Positions 34,320 to 43,631 are shown, numbered from the stretch's first letter. The stretch: DNA of 64,000 nucleotides from Meridianimarinicoccus roseus (GCF_003172915.1 NZ_QGKU01000015.1:86029-150028); one strand, 5' to 3'. Notes: generated by a model from the letters alone, not told the origin. Translations and numbers: made by a program.

Positions 34320-35555
34320 ATGCGCCGTTCCGTCCTGCCCCTTGCCGATGCCGCCGCCCTCCCGGCCTGGCGGCGCCCCGCCGCACTGCTGGTTCTGATG
34401 GCGGCCGCGATGCCGATCGCCTTCGCCACCTGGTCGGCGCTGCTGAACAATTTCGTTGTCGAGGTCGCGGGGTTCGACGGTTCGGATATCGGCTGGCTGC
34501 ACACGGTGCGCGAGATCCCCGGTTTCCTTGCCGTCGGGGTGATCGCCCTGCTGATGTTGGTGCGCGAGCAGGTGCTGGGGCTTGTCGCGCTCGTGCTGCT
34601 GGGGGTCGCCACCGCCCTGACCGCGCAGTTCCCCGGCCTTGGCGGCATCCTTGCGATCACGCTGCTCAGTTCCATCGGCTTCCACTACTTCGAGACGGTG
34701 AACCAGTCGCTGCAACTGCAATGGCTGCCGGTGGACAGCGCGCCGCGGATGCTTGGCTGGCTGACGGCGGTCGGGTCGGCCGCGGCCTTCGTCTCCTACG
34801 GGGCGGTGGTGGCGAGCTGGACCGCGCTGTCGCTCGATTTCAACACGGTCTACATGGTGTCGGGCGGCATCACCGCCGCGCTGGCGCTGGCCGCGCTGCT
34901 GCTTTATCCGAACTTCGCCGCTCCCGCGCCGCAGTCCCACCGCATGGTGCTGCGCCGCCGCTACTGGCTGTATTACGCGCTGCAATTCGTGGCCGGCGCG
35001 CGGCGGCAGATCTTCGTCGTCTTCGCCGCCTTCATGATGGTCGAGAAATTCGGCTTCGAGGTGCACGAGGTCACCATGCTGTTCCTCGCCAATTTCGTCG
35101 CCAGCGCCGTCGCGGCGCCGCTGATGGGCCGCGCGGTGGGACGCTTCGGCGAACGCGCGGCGCTGAGCGCGGAGTATGTCGGCCTGAGCCTCGTGTTTCT
35201 CGCCTACGGCGGACTCTACCTTTTCGGCTGGGGCGTGACGCTGGCGATCGCGCTTTACGTGATCGACCACCTGCTGTTCTCGCTCGCCTTCGCGCTGCGC
35301 ACCTATTTCCAGAAGATCGCGGACCCCGCCGACATCGCACCGACCAACGCCGTCGCGTTCACCATCAACCACATCGCCGCCGTGTTCCTGCCCGCGCTGC
35401 TGGGCTACCTCTGGCTCACTTCGCCCCCCGCCGTGTTCGGGCTGGCGGCGGGCTTGGCGGTTGTCTCGCTCGGTCTTGCGCTGATGATCCCGCGCCATCC
35501 CGGCCCGGGTCGGGAAACCGTGTTCGCCGCCCCCGCCCGCCCGCTGCAGACGTGA
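34320..35555 (+). CDS. MFS transporter
   Basis: 411 aa, about 12 membrane helices. The start at 34320 removes an Arg-rich, unlikely upstream extension. Helix 1 reads [20 protein letters not shown]; a central basic loop ([14 protein letters not shown]) divides two six-helix halves, typical of the major facilitator superfamily. Substrate unknown. 213 bp after priA and 65 bp before msrA. Confidence 0.82.
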   Translation: MRRSVLPLADAAALPAWRRPAALLVLMAAAMPIAFATWSALLNNFVVEVAGFDGSDIGWLHTVREIPGFLAVGVIALLMLVREQVLGLVALVLLGVATALTAQFPGLGGILAITLLSSIGFHYFETVNQSLQLQWLPVDSAPRMLGWLTAVGSAAAFVSYGAVVASWTALSLDFNTVYMVSGGITAALALAALLLYPNFAAPAPQSHRMVLRRRYWLYYALQFVAGARRQIFVVFAAFMMVEKFGFEVHEVTMLFLANFVASAVAAPLMGRAVGRFGERAALSAEYVGLSLVFLAYGGLYLFGWGVTLAIALYVIDHLLFSLAFALRTYFQKIADPADIAPTNAVAFTINHIAAVFLPALLGYLWLTSPPAVFGLAAGLAVVSLGLALMIPRHPGPGRETVFAAPARPLQT

Positions 35556-35567
35556 CGCGATGGCGTG

Positions 35568-35595
35568 TTTCCCGACCTGAGAATCGCGCTATACT
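35568..35595 (+). promoter_or_regulatory. Candidate promoter of msrA
   Basis: TTTCCC (35568-35573), 16 bp spacer, TATACT (35590-35595), then GAGGGGG as ribosome site before the ATG at 35621. The -10 is a good match; the -35 is weak. Confidence 0.35.
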
Positions 35596-35620
35596 GCCGG
35601 GTCAAGAGGGGGATCTACGA

Positions 35621-36283
35621 ATGTTCTTTTTTCAGACCAAGAAAGCGGTGATGGTGAAGCCCGAACACGCGCTGCCCGGCCGTTCGGCACCCATCGAGAC
35701 AGCCGAGACGCATTTCCTGACCGGCCGTCCGCTGGCCGCCGCCGTCCCCGATGGCATGGCCGAGGCGATGTTCGGCATGGGCTGCTTCTGGGGCGTGGAG
35801 CGGATGTTCTGGCAACGTCCCGGCGTCTGGCTGACGATGGTCGGCTACGCGGGCGGGTTCACGCCCAACCCGACCTACCAGGAGGTCTGCACCGGCCGCA
35901 CCGGCCACAACGAGGTCGTGCGCCTGATCTTCGATCCCGCCGAGATCGGCTATGGCGACCTTCTGAAGGTTTTCTGGGAAGGCCATGACCCCACGCAGGG
36001 GATGCGGCAGGGCAACGACGTAGGCACGCAGTACCGTTCGGGCATCTACACCTACGATGCCGCCCAGCAGAAGGCGGCGCAGGCGTCGCTCGCTGCGATG
36101 GCCCCGCGCTTCGAGGCCGCCCGCTTCGGCGCCCCCACGACCGAGGTGCTGCCCGCCCCGACCTTCTACTTCGCCGAGGATTACCATCAGCAATACCTCG
36201 CCAAGAACCCCGGCGGCTATTGCGGGCTGGGCGGCACCGGCGTGACCTGTCCGGCGGGGGTGCTGGGCGTCCCGCAGGCCTGA
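35621..36283 (+). CDS. msrA: Peptide-methionine (S)-S-oxide reductase MsrA
   Basis: 220 aa; reduces methionine-S-sulfoxide in proteins, oxidative-stress repair. Catalytic [11 protein letters not shown] with Cys 55, VGYAGG, THYEVCTG-like [36 protein letters not shown] and [21 protein letters not shown]. Resolving cysteines near the C-terminus are the GYC and VTC residues. It has an N-terminal extension (~45 aa) seen in many alphaproteobacterial MsrA. No MsrB domain fused. Confidence 0.96.
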   Translation: MFFFQTKKAVMVKPEHALPGRSAPIETAETHFLTGRPLAAAVPDGMAEAMFGMGCFWGVERMFWQRPGVWLTMVGYAGGFTPNPTYQEVCTGRTGHNEVVRLIFDPAEIGYGDLLKVFWEGHDPTQGMRQGNDVGTQYRSGIYTYDAAQQKAAQASLAAMAPRFEAARFGAPTTEVLPAPTFYFAEDYHQQYLAKNPGGYCGLGGTGVTCPAGVLGVPQA

Positions 36284-36387
36284 GCCGCGACCGGCATCTT
36301 GCGCCGCGACGGGGGACATGACATGCCACCGCCTGCCGGGCCCGCGCGATGGCGCCCGGCGGGACCGCCAACGATAGGTAGCTGACC

Positions 36388-37257
36388 GTGACCACCTGGA
36401 CCGCCCTGACCACGCTCGATTCCGGCGATGACGCCCGCACGCTCGCTGATGCGCTGGAAGACTTCAGCCCCGAACCCACCGGCATCGGCGCCTTCGAGAT
36501 GGAGGACGGGTCCGGCCTGTGGGAAGTCGGTGCCTATTTCGAACAGGCCCCGGACGAGATCGGCCTCGCGCTGCTGGCCGCCGCGCACAATGCGCGCCCC
36601 TTCACCGTGTCGGAACTGCCCGAAACCGACTGGGTGGCAAAGGTCCGCCGCGAACTTGCCCCGGTCGAGGCCGGGCGCTTCTTCGTCTACGGCAGCCATG
36701 ACGCTGACAAGCTGCCCGAGGACCGCATCGGCCTGCTGATCGAGGCGTCGATGGCCTTCGGCACCGGCCATCACGGCACCACGCTGGGCTGCCTGCGCGC
36801 GCTAGACCGGTTGGTCGACAAGGGCTTCACCGCCTACCGCGTGGCCGATATAGGTTGCGGCACCGCGGTCCTGGGCATGGCGGCCGCCGCCGTTTGGAAC
36901 ATCACGGTGGTGGCGGGCGACATCGACCCGGTCGCGATCGAGGTGGCCGAGGCGAACCTCGCGGCGAACGGCATGACCGGCCGCGTCAAGTGCTTCGTCG
37001 GCGCCGGGTTCGAACATCCAGACTGCACCGCGCAGATGCCCTACGACCTCGTGTTCGCCAACATCCTGAAGGGCCCGCTGGTGGAGCTTGCGCCGCGCAT
37101 GACACCGGCGGTCCGTCCCGGCGGGCGGGTGATCCTGTCGGGCATTCTGAACGATCAGGCGACCGAAGTGGTGGCCGCCTATGGCGACGCCGGGTTCACC
37201 CCGGACGAGACGGATGTGATCGGCGACTGGACGACCCTGACGCTCACCCGCGCCTGA
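36388..37257 (+). CDS. prmA: Ribosomal protein L11 methyltransferase
   Basis: 289 aa from a GTG start. SAM-dependent methyltransferase that modifies ribosomal protein L11. N-terminal substrate-binding domain, then AFGTGHHGTTLGCLRAL, VADIGCGTAVLGMAAA (motif I), AGDIDPVAIEVAEANL, DLVFANILKGPLVELAP and RPGGRVILSGIL. Last gene before the long gap ahead of DUF1127. Confidence 0.94.
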   Translation: MTTWTALTTLDSGDDARTLADALEDFSPEPTGIGAFEMEDGSGLWEVGAYFEQAPDEIGLALLAAAHNARPFTVSELPETDWVAKVRRELAPVEAGRFFVYGSHDADKLPEDRIGLLIEASMAFGTGHHGTTLGCLRALDRLVDKGFTAYRVADIGCGTAVLGMAAAAVWNITVVAGDIDPVAIEVAEANLAANGMTGRVKCFVGAGFEHPDCTAQMPYDLVFANILKGPLVELAPRMTPAVRPGGRVILSGILNDQATEVVAAYGDAGFTPDETDVIGDWTTLTLTRA

Positions 37258-37925
37258 CCGCGCGGCCTGTCACGGCCCGCTCCTGCGCGTGCCGCCGCGT
37301 TGTTCCAGTTCCAGGACAGCGCCTCCGGATCGCGCTTGTAGACGATCAGGGAGGCCCGCGCCCCGACCCTGAACGCTGTGATCTCGCCCTGAAGGCGGCC
37401 GCCCACGCGCGACACCGCGGCGACGGCAGCAGGCAGTTCCGCGACCTTGAAGGGAAGACGGGCAAGGTGGAGCCCGTTCACGGGCATTGGGCGCCGGTCG
37501 GGTGGCGCAGCGTAGCGCATGGTTCCAAGGAACGGGCCGTCGTTCGGGCTATCTGCGGATCGGCCGTCCGCGGGGGGGATCCAGGCGGATCACGCGGAGG
37601 TCCGTCCAGACATACCGTTGCCGCGTGACACCGCCACGCCGCTGCCGTGGCGCGCGCCGGTTCCCTATGCCGAACGTCGGCCGTCAGATCGCCGCCAGTG
37701 TGTCCGCATCGGGCGAGGTGATGCTTGCGCGCGGCAGTCTCAGGGCGCGCCCTTCATCCACCGTTCCGCCGCTCAAGCGTCCCGTCGCCGGTCCGGGCCA
37801 CCAAGCCCGCGCGCTGCGCCCGCGCCCGCCCGCACGCCGGTCAAGAAAAGGGCCGCGCGATGGGGTTCCATCGGCGGCCCGGTCCGGATCCTGTCCGGGG
37901 TGCGCTTGCACCGCTGCGGCTGCTC
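37258..37925. other. 668 bp region with no firm gene
   Basis: Longest gap in the window. On the minus strand a frame from 37520 to 37179 (113 codons) begins with a plausible protein-like segment (NGLHLARLPFKVAEL, GEITAFRVGARASLIVYKRD) but degenerates into Arg/Ala-rich sequence that overlaps prmA antisense, so it may be a remnant of a gene. No family recognised. The right end of the region holds the DUF1127 terminator (37843-37880). Confidence 0.4.
37843..37880 (-). terminator. Rho-independent terminator of the DUF1127 gene
   Basis: In the minus-strand transcript: GGGCCGC-CGATGG, loop AAC, paired with CCATCG-C-GCGGCCC (one bulged base), then TTTTCTT. It begins 46 bp after the DUF1127 stop. 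Confidence 0.7.
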
Positions 37926-38135
37926 TCACAGCCCGGCGCTGCGGCGCGCGACACGGTCGATATCGGCCAGGGTGACGCCGATGTCTTCCAGCTCGCGCTG
38001 GGTCAGGCGCGCAAGGGCGCGGCGGGTCTTGTAGGCCACGTGCTGCGCGCGAAGGCGGCGGATCAGGCGCCCGAGGGCGGCCGGGGACTGGCCCAGGGCG
38101 AAGCCGGGCGAAACGGTGTGGGCATGGGACAACAT
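37926..38135 (-). CDS. DUF1127 domain-containing small protein
   Basis: 69 aa; the DUF1127 helix-rich motif is at the C-terminus (AYKTRRALARLTQRELEDIGVTLADIDR). Such small Arg-rich proteins in Rhodobacterales bind RNA or help phosphate/RNA regulation in some species (CcaF1-like), but the specific role here is not known. It stands alone with its own terminator, consistent with a short, independently expressed mRNA. Confidence 0.88.
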   Translation of the reverse strand: MLSHAHTVSPGFALGQSPAALGRLIRRLRAQHVAYKTRRALARLTQRELEDIGVTLADIDRVARRSAGL

Positions 38136-38486
38136 GGAAGCCTCTTGGGTCGATGATGGACGATCTGCTGAATCGTTGTGCGGTTTGAAAAGTGCAGCTA
38201 AGCCGCGCCAGCGGCCGCCGCAATGGTTCAGAATGCAAGGCACACATGCACACGGCGCATGGCTGGGAAGCCGTTAACTTACTGTCATAATTGTGAAAAT
38301 GTCGCGTGCTTGGGGTGTCGTTTTCAGGCGTTCGCAGCCAGCTTCATGTCGCTTTCAAGCCATTCGGCGCGGTGCGGCGCCTCCGCGCGCCGGGGCCGCG
38401 ACAGGCCGCCGCGCCGGGCAAGGGCCTTGGCGTATGTTCCTGTTTCGTGCTAGCCGTTGCAAAAGAAACACGGGGCAGGGCGCGGC
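38136..38486. other. 351 bp divergent intergenic region DUF1127 / ruvC
   Basis: Contains the DUF1127 and ruvC promoters. An AT-richer patch (38270-38300, TTAACTTACTGTCATAATTGTG) is unusual in this GC-rich setting and may be a promoter core or a protein-binding site. A LexA-like box is annotated at 38436-38450. Confidence 0.45.
38436..38450 (+). promoter_or_regulatory. LexA (SOS) box-like element upstream of ruvCAB
   Basis: GTTC-N7-GTGC, one base off the alphaproteobacterial LexA consensus GTTC-N7-GTTC, 36 bp before the ruvC ATG. ruv genes are SOS-controlled in many bacteria, which gives the match weight despite the mismatch. Confidence 0.45.
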
Positions 38487-38993
38487 ATGCGGATTTTGGG
38501 GATCGATCCGGGGCTCCGGCGGTTGGGCTGGGGCATCGTTGACGTGGACGGGTCCCGCTTCCGCCACCGCGCGCATGGCACCTGCCTGTCGGGCGAGGGC
38601 GATCTGGCCACACGCCTGCTTGCGCTGCACGGCGCGCTCAGCGCGGTGGTGGCGCGCCACGCACCGACCCACGCGGCTGTGGAGCAGACCTTCGTGAACC
38701 GCGACCCCGTCGGCACGCTGAAGCTGGGGCAGGCCCGCGCCATCGCGCTGCTGGTGCCCGCGCAGGCAGGGCTTCCGGTGGGTGAATACGCGCCCAATGC
38801 CGTGAAGAAGGCGGTGGTCGGCGTCGGCCACGCGGACAAGGCACAGATCGCGCACATGATCGGGTTGCAGTTCCCGGGCGTGCAGGTGGACGGCCCCGAC
38901 GCCGCCGACGCGCTGGCGATCGCCATGTGCCACGCGTGGCACCTGCAATCCTCGGGTCGGCTGGCGGCCGCGCTGAAACGGGCGGCGTCATGA
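38487..38993 (+). CDS. ruvC: Holliday-junction endonuclease RuvC
   Basis: 168 aa, cuts Holliday junctions. Catalytic acids in [14 protein letters not shown] (first Asp), VEQTFV (Glu), and [14 protein letters not shown] (Asp pair). ATG 38487 gives the usual MRILGIDPG start. ruvA follows with an ATGA overlap. Confidence 0.97.
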   Translation: MRILGIDPGLRRLGWGIVDVDGSRFRHRAHGTCLSGEGDLATRLLALHGALSAVVARHAPTHAAVEQTFVNRDPVGTLKLGQARAIALLVPAQAGLPVGEYAPNAVKKAVVGVGHADKAQIAHMIGLQFPGVQVDGPDAADALAIAMCHAWHLQSSGRLAAALKRAAS

Positions 38994-39664
38994 TCGGGCG
39001 GCTGTCGGGGCAACTGGCCTATCGCGCCGCCGATCACGTGATGATCGACGTGGGTGGGGTCGGGTATCTGGTCTATTGTTCCGACCGTACGATGGCGGGG
39101 CTGCCCGCCAAGGGCGGGTTCGTGTCGCTCTATACCGATCTGTTGGTGCGCGAGGACCTGTTGCAGCTGTTCGGGTTCCAGACGCTGGCGGAAAAGGAAT
39201 GGTACCGCCTGTTGACCACGGTGCAAGGTGTCGGCGCCAAGGCGGCTGTGGCGATCCTCGGCACGCTCGGGCCGGACGGGGTGAGCCGCGCCATCGCGCT
39301 GGGCGACGCCGCTGCGGTAAAGGCCGCGCCGGGTGTCGGGCCCAAGATAGCGCAGCGCGTCGTGAACGAGTTGCGGGACAAGGCGCCGTCGATCATGGCG
39401 ATGGCGGGGGTCGGAGCGCAGCCCGCAGCGCCCGCCAGCCCGCACGCCGGGACTGGTGCCGCGGCCCCGGTGCCCGCTCCGCAGGCGGCCGCCGCGCCCG
39501 CCAATGCCACGGCGCAGTCTGACGCGCTGTCGGCGCTGACCAATCTGGGCTACAGCGCCTCCGATGCCGCCGCCGCCGTTGCGCAGGCTGCCGGAGAGGC
39601 GCCGGACGCGCCGACAGAAACCCTGATCCGCGCCGCGCTGCGCCTGCTGGCACCGAAGGACTGA
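38990..39664 (+). CDS. ruvA: Holliday-junction DNA-binding subunit RuvA
   Basis: 224 aa; tetramer that binds the junction and loads RuvB. Domain [13 protein letters not shown], helix-hairpin-helix pairs [17 protein letters not shown] and [16 protein letters not shown], a long Ala/Pro linker (about residues 145-175), and domain III ([21 protein letters not shown]) for RuvB contact. Linker is a little longer than in E. coli. Confidence 0.97.
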   Translation: MIGRLSGQLAYRAADHVMIDVGGVGYLVYCSDRTMAGLPAKGGFVSLYTDLLVREDLLQLFGFQTLAEKEWYRLLTTVQGVGAKAAVAILGTLGPDGVSRAIALGDAAAVKAAPGVGPKIAQRVVNELRDKAPSIMAMAGVGAQPAAPASPHAGTGAAAPVPAPQAAAAPANATAQSDALSALTNLGYSASDAAAAVAQAAGEAPDAPTETLIRAALRLLAPKD

Positions 39665-39668
39665 CCCG

Positions 39669-40730
39669 ATGACGGACGCGCCCGATCCGGCCGAAGGTGC
39701 CCGTGACGGGCTGAACCCCGACCTGCGCCCCGACCCGCTGCCCGAAGACCGGGATCGCGCCCTGCGCCCGCAAAGTCTTGACGAATTTACAGGGCAGGCC
39801 GAGGCGCGCGCGAACCTGCGGGTATTCATAGCCTCCGCCCGTCAGCGCGGCGAGGCGATGGACCACACGCTGTTCCACGGCCCGCCGGGGCTGGGCAAGA
39901 CCACGCTGGCGCAGATCATCGCGCGCGAGCTGGGCGTGAACTTCCGGATGACCTCGGGGCCGGTGCTGGCCAAGGCCGGGGACCTTGCCGCGATCCTGAC
40001 CAATCTCGAAGCGCGCGACGTTCTGTTCATCGACGAGATCCACCGCCTGAACCCGGCGGTGGAAGAGGTGCTCTATCCCGCGCTCGAGGATTACGAGCTG
40101 GACCTCGTGATCGGCGAGGGGCCGGCCGCGCGCACGGTGCGCATCGAATTGCAGCCCTTCACGCTGATCGGCGCGACGACGCGGCTTGGGCTGCTGACCA
40201 CGCCTCTGCGCGACCGTTTCGGGATCCCCACGCGGCTCGATTTCTACACTGTGGAGGAGCTGGACAAGATCGTCACGCGCGGGGCGCGGTTGATGGGCGT
40301 GCCCGCCGATCCCGCTGGCGCGCGCGAGATCGCCCGCCGTGCGCGGGGCACGCCGCGCATCGCCGGGCGGCTCCTGCGCCGGGTGGTGGATTTCGCGGTG
40401 GTCGAGGGCGACGGGCGCATCGACCGGGCCATCGCCGACAGCGCGCTGACGCGGCTCGGCGTGGACGACCGCGGGCTCGACGGGGCCGACCGGCGCTACC
40501 TGCGGCTGATGGCCGATCACTACGGCGGCGGCCCGGTCGGGATCGAGACGCTGTCGGCGGCGTTGTCCGAAAGCCGCGACGCGCTGGAAGAGGTGATCGA
40601 GCCGTACCTTCTGCAACAGGGGCTGATCCAGCGCACCCCGCGCGGCCGGATGCTGGCGCGCGATGCCTGGGGACACCTTGGCCTTGCCCCGCCGCGCCGC
40701 CCGCAGGATGATCTTTTCGGCGAGGGCTGA
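39669..40730 (+). CDS. ruvB: Holliday-junction branch-migration ATPase RuvB
   Basis: 353 aa AAA+ motor. Walker [12 protein letters not shown] (71-78), Walker [11 protein letters not shown], sensor [18 protein letters not shown], and the C-terminal winged-helix domain with [17 protein letters not shown]. Four bases after ruvA. A degraded repeat copy follows the gene. Confidence 0.98.
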   Translation: MTDAPDPAEGARDGLNPDLRPDPLPEDRDRALRPQSLDEFTGQAEARANLRVFIASARQRGEAMDHTLFHGPPGLGKTTLAQIIARELGVNFRMTSGPVLAKAGDLAAILTNLEARDVLFIDEIHRLNPAVEEVLYPALEDYELDLVIGEGPAARTVRIELQPFTLIGATTRLGLLTTPLRDRFGIPTRLDFYTVEELDKIVTRGARLMGVPADPAGAREIARRARGTPRIAGRLLRRVVDFAVVEGDGRIDRAIADSALTRLGVDDRGLDGADRRYLRLMADHYGGGPVGIETLSAALSESRDALEEVIEPYLLQQGLIQRTPRGRMLARDAWGHLGLAPPRRPQDDLFGEG

Positions 40731-40757
40731 CCGACCGGGCCGGGACGACCGGGGCGG

Positions 40758-40815
40758 GGGGCTCCCGCCCGTCGCACGAGCATCGCAGATGCGCGGCTCC
40801 CGTTGGGCCCGGCGC
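40758..40815 (+). repeat. Dispersed intergenic repeat, degraded copy E
   Basis: Keeps GGCTCCCGCCCGTC and GCTCCCGTTGGGCCCGG. The centre has a perfect stem GCATC-GCA-GATGC (40780-40792) of a different sequence from the other copies, and the terminal GCAGGC hairpin is lost or replaced by GCGCC sequence. Confidence 0.5.
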
Positions 40816-41018
40816 GGCGCCGGCGCGCCGCGCGGTCGCGCGCCGTGAAGCCCGCCCCGCCCCGCCCCAAAGGCCAAGCCCTGTCCTGCGCGCGCCGGGT
40901 GCAGGCGGGCTCGGGGCAGGCGGCCCGCGCGGTGCCCCGTCCCGGTCGCCTTGCCCGCGGCCCACCGGCACGCCGTCCCCCGGTTGCCCCACTGCCCCGC
41001 CCCGGGCATAAAGCCCCC

Positions 41019-41660
41019 ATGCCCGCGAACCCGCTTACGCCCGCAGCCGTCACGGCCCTCTTCACCCGCTCAGACGGCCGCTTCCTCTTTGCCCGCTGGG
41101 GCCGCCCCATCGCCCCGGTGATCTTCGGCGTCACCGAGGACAGCATCCCCGCGCTGAAGGGCGCGATCGAGGCTGTCGTCGCTCTGGCCGGCCACCGCAT
41201 GGCCGAAACCGACCCGGAGCTTGGCGCCAACCTGATGGTGTTTTTCGTGCGCGACTGGGACGAGTTGACCGCCACACCCAATCTCGACCGCATGATCCCG
41301 GATCTCGGCCCGCTCACCGCCCGGCTCAAGGCCGCGGACGCGAACCAGTACCGCATCTTCCGTTTCGACGAGGCGGGCGGGATCAAGGCCTGCTTCGTCT
41401 TCCTGCGCATGGACGACCAGCTTGCCGCGCTCGACGCCGAAACGCTCGCGCTCAGCCAGATGGTGCATTCGGTGCTGCTGTGGTCCGACACGGCCTTCGC
41501 GGACCGCTCCGCGCTCGCGCGCACGCCCGAGGGCACTGTCGTGCTGCGCCCCGAGATCGGCGCGCTGATCCGCGCGGCCTATGACCCGGTGCTGCCCGCC
41601 GCCGCCGAGGATGCCAGCCACGCGCTCCGGCTCCATGCGCGGATCGGGGCCGGGCAATGA
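41019..41660 (+). CDS. Conserved-looking hypothetical protein downstream of ruvB
   Basis: 213 aa, soluble, no signal peptide. Seen: TRSDGRFLFARWGRPIAPVIFGV, ELGANLMVFFVRDW, ANQYRIFRFDEAGGIKACFVFLRMD, and an even helix/strand pattern. I do not recognise the family. ATG 41019 is the first start without the Arg/Pro-rich upstream extension. Located between ruvCAB and the luxR gene (convergent, 85 bp). The coding pattern (third-position GC) looks real. Confidence 0.75.
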   Translation: MPANPLTPAAVTALFTRSDGRFLFARWGRPIAPVIFGVTEDSIPALKGAIEAVVALAGHRMAETDPELGANLMVFFVRDWDELTATPNLDRMIPDLGPLTARLKAADANQYRIFRFDEAGGIKACFVFLRMDDQLAALDAETLALSQMVHSVLLWSDTAFADRSALARTPEGTVVLRPEIGALIRAAYDPVLPAAAEDASHALRLHARIGAGQ

Positions 41661-41745
41661 CGCGCGCCTGACCGGTATTCGGTGGGTGCGACGTGCGCAG
41701 CGCAACAAGCGCATGACACGTGCGGATCAGGGACAGATCAATGGT

Positions 41746-42492
41746 CTACGGTTCGAACGCGCCGCGCAGAAGGGCAAGGGCAAGGGCCTGTTCCCGCGTG
41801 GAAGCGCCCATCTTCTTGCGAACGCTGCGCAGATGCATCCGTACGGTCACTTCGGCAATGCCAAGACTATGCGCGATGCCGATATTGTCCTTCCCACGCG
41901 CCAGAAGCTGCATCACGTCCTTTTCCCGTTCGCTCAATGATCTGGAGACCGAGTCCGCGTCGCCAACCGGGTCCGCCTCCATTGGGGCGGACAGGCGCGC
42001 GGCCATCAGCGCGGACACTGTCCGGATCAGGATGGAAGTGTTCGGTCCGAACATGCTCCGGGGGTCCTCTAGCGTGGCCATGACCACCACGTTCTCGTGG
42101 GTGGCTTGCCGCCACAGATGCCCCCAGAACCACCCGTAGCCATGGTCCAAGAGACGGGTGCGCAGCATCGTGAAACGGGAATCTGGTGGCACGCCGGACA
42201 AGGGGATCCCGGCGGCGTGGAGCTCGGGCAGGTGCCCCGTCCGGATACCCTGTGCGAGAGGGTCGATTTCCTCCAGCCCGAGTGCGTCGTATTCCGCGAC
42301 CCATTCCGCTGGCATCGTCGTGCGCGACCAGAGCGTTTCACGCGTGTCCAGCGTGACGGCACCTGCGCTCAGCGCCGTGGCCCCGACCGTTTGGGACGCT
42401 GCGACAATCGCGGCCCAGCGTTCCTCGGGATTGGCTGCAAGTGCCAGACCATCGGTCACATCGCGCAAGACCTGTTCGAAGACCCGCGGCAT
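41746..42492 (-). CDS. LuxR-family transcriptional regulator with autoinducer-binding-type domain
   Basis: 248 aa. The N-terminal ~170 residues match the autoinducer-binding layout: conserved aromatic/acidic positions in EWVAEYDALGLEEIDPLAQ and later Trp pair GWFWGHLW. The C-terminal HTH is clear: SLSEREKDVMQLLARGKDNIGIAHSLG then VTVRMHLRSVRKKMGA. No luxI synthase is in the window, so it is a LuxR solo. It is transcribed divergently from the VPLPA-CTERM gene over a 176 bp region, suggesting it controls that gene. GC content here and in the neighbour is lower than in the flanks. Confidence 0.85.
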   Translation of the reverse strand: MPRVFEQVLRDVTDGLALAANPEERWAAIVAASQTVGATALSAGAVTLDTRETLWSRTTMPAEWVAEYDALGLEEIDPLAQGIRTGHLPELHAAGIPLSGVPPDSRFTMLRTRLLDHGYGWFWGHLWRQATHENVVVMATLEDPRSMFGPNTSILIRTVSALMAARLSAPMEADPVGDADSVSRSLSEREKDVMQLLARGKDNIGIAHSLGIAEVTVRMHLRSVRKKMGASTREQALALALLRGAFEP

Positions 42493-42631
42493 GGACCAAT
42501 CCGTGAATTAAGAAATCTTTACGAAAAGCCTAGCGGCATGGAGCAAGTTCGATCAAGCCGGATATCCGTCTCGCGACATATCTATATCGATAGCTTGCCG
42601 CGATGCGTGATGCATGGCCCTCTTGGTTAAT

Positions 42632-42648
42632 GACCGGCAGAAGCGGTC
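42632..42648. promoter_or_regulatory. Dyad GACCG-N7-CGGTC before the VPLPA-CTERM gene
   Basis: Perfect 5 bp arms, 20 bp upstream of the start codon, in the luxR/VPLPA divergent region; roughly lux-box sized (17 bp). TATCGATA, another palindrome, lies nearby (~42585). Possible LuxR-type operator. Confidence 0.3.
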
Positions 42649-42668
42649 GTCAGGATTGGAACAGAGTC

Positions 42669-43322
42669 ATGAGATCAGCACTTCTAGCGGCATGCGTCGC
42701 GCTTTGCACCGGCACGGCGGCATCGGCCGCGCTGGTCGTGAACGTCACCGAGGATGCGACCGGCTTCTTTGCCGAATATGCCGGCTCGATCGATCAGAAT
42801 GGATTGGTTGGCCTATACTCGGCAAGCCTGCAAGGCGGACAACTCTCAGCCGCGAAGAGGGTCAGTAATGCGGGATTCCTCCTTTCATTTGGGGACAACA
42901 CCTCTTCGTCTGGCCAAGCCTACGAATTTGCCAGCGGCCCAAGCGCTGTGGATATCATTAACGTCGGAATAACTGCCCCTGTGTCGGCCTCTGGCTTGGG
43001 CATCCCGCTATTTCTGGGAAGCGACACTTTTACCGCACCATATGTGGTATTCGATAACGCAACTGTTTCAAACGCGTTCTTCCAAGGCTCGAATGCTTGG
43101 ACCGGGCTCTACAAACCCAGCATTGATCTCGGTACCGCGTTCAATCTCGGCAGCTATGTTTACACGCTGGCCAACGGCGAAACGATCACGCTGAACATCG
43201 GGAACAGTTTCGCACAGGCACTGCCGACGTCGGCCGAGGTGCCGCTGCCGGCCGGGCTGCCGCTTCTGGCCACCGGCGCGCTTGTGCTCGTCGCGCTAAG
43301 GCGGCGCGGCGGGACAGTATAA
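42669..43322 (+). CDS. VPLPA-CTERM sorting-domain protein, luxR-linked
   Basis: 217 aa. Signal peptide MRSALLAACVALCTGTAASA; mature part rich in small and beta-forming residues (VVNVTEDATGFFAEYAG, YVVFDNATVSNAFFQGS). C-terminus carries EVPLPAGLPLLATGALVLVALRRRG: VPLPA motif, hydrophobic helix, Arg tail. Expected to be processed by an exosortase and exported to the surface or matrix. The middle of the gene is about 52-55% GC in two 60 bp counts, well below the neighbours, pointing to transfer. A perfect terminator follows. No functional domain recognised. Confidence 0.82.
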   Translation: MRSALLAACVALCTGTAASAALVVNVTEDATGFFAEYAGSIDQNGLVGLYSASLQGGQLSAAKRVSNAGFLLSFGDNTSSSGQAYEFASGPSAVDIINVGITAPVSASGLGIPLFLGSDTFTAPYVVFDNATVSNAFFQGSNAWTGLYKPSIDLGTAFNLGSYVYTLANGETITLNIGNSFAQALPTSAEVPLPAGLPLLATGALVLVALRRRGGTV

Positions 43323-43631
43323 CCGTCAAGGCGCGAAATGCCGGGTCTTGAAAAGGGCGCCCTCCGGGCGCCCTTTTCTGCGGTGCGCGACTGGACTACG
43401 CTGGCACACAGGTCCGAAGCCGACGACAGATCGCCTTGCCCGGCGATGGGCCATGTTCTACGCTCATGCGAAACGACAGGCCTCGTATGGCGGCATGGGG
43501 TGACAGCCCCCGCGTCGTTCGAACCGTGCGCGACCCCGGCAGGCCAAACCGCTTTCGACCCGCGTCGGCTTGCGCCCCGGGCACACCTGTGGGGGCCTTG
43601 CGTGAAATACAGCCAGGTTTCCGGGGCCGCC
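43323..43631. other. 309 bp region ahead of the tol operon
   Basis: Starts with the terminator at 43351-43378. The remainder should hold the promoter of ybgC-tol: a candidate TTGCCC-N17-TACGCT at 43436-43464, weak in the -10. No gene seen. Confidence 0.4.
43351..43378 (+). terminator. Strong bidirectional terminator after the VPLPA-CTERM gene
   Basis: Perfect 12 bp stem AAAAGGGCGCCC / GGGCGCCCTTTT with loop TCC, followed by CTG; the A and T tracts on both sides let it work in both directions. It begins 29 bp after the stop codon. Confidence 0.88.
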
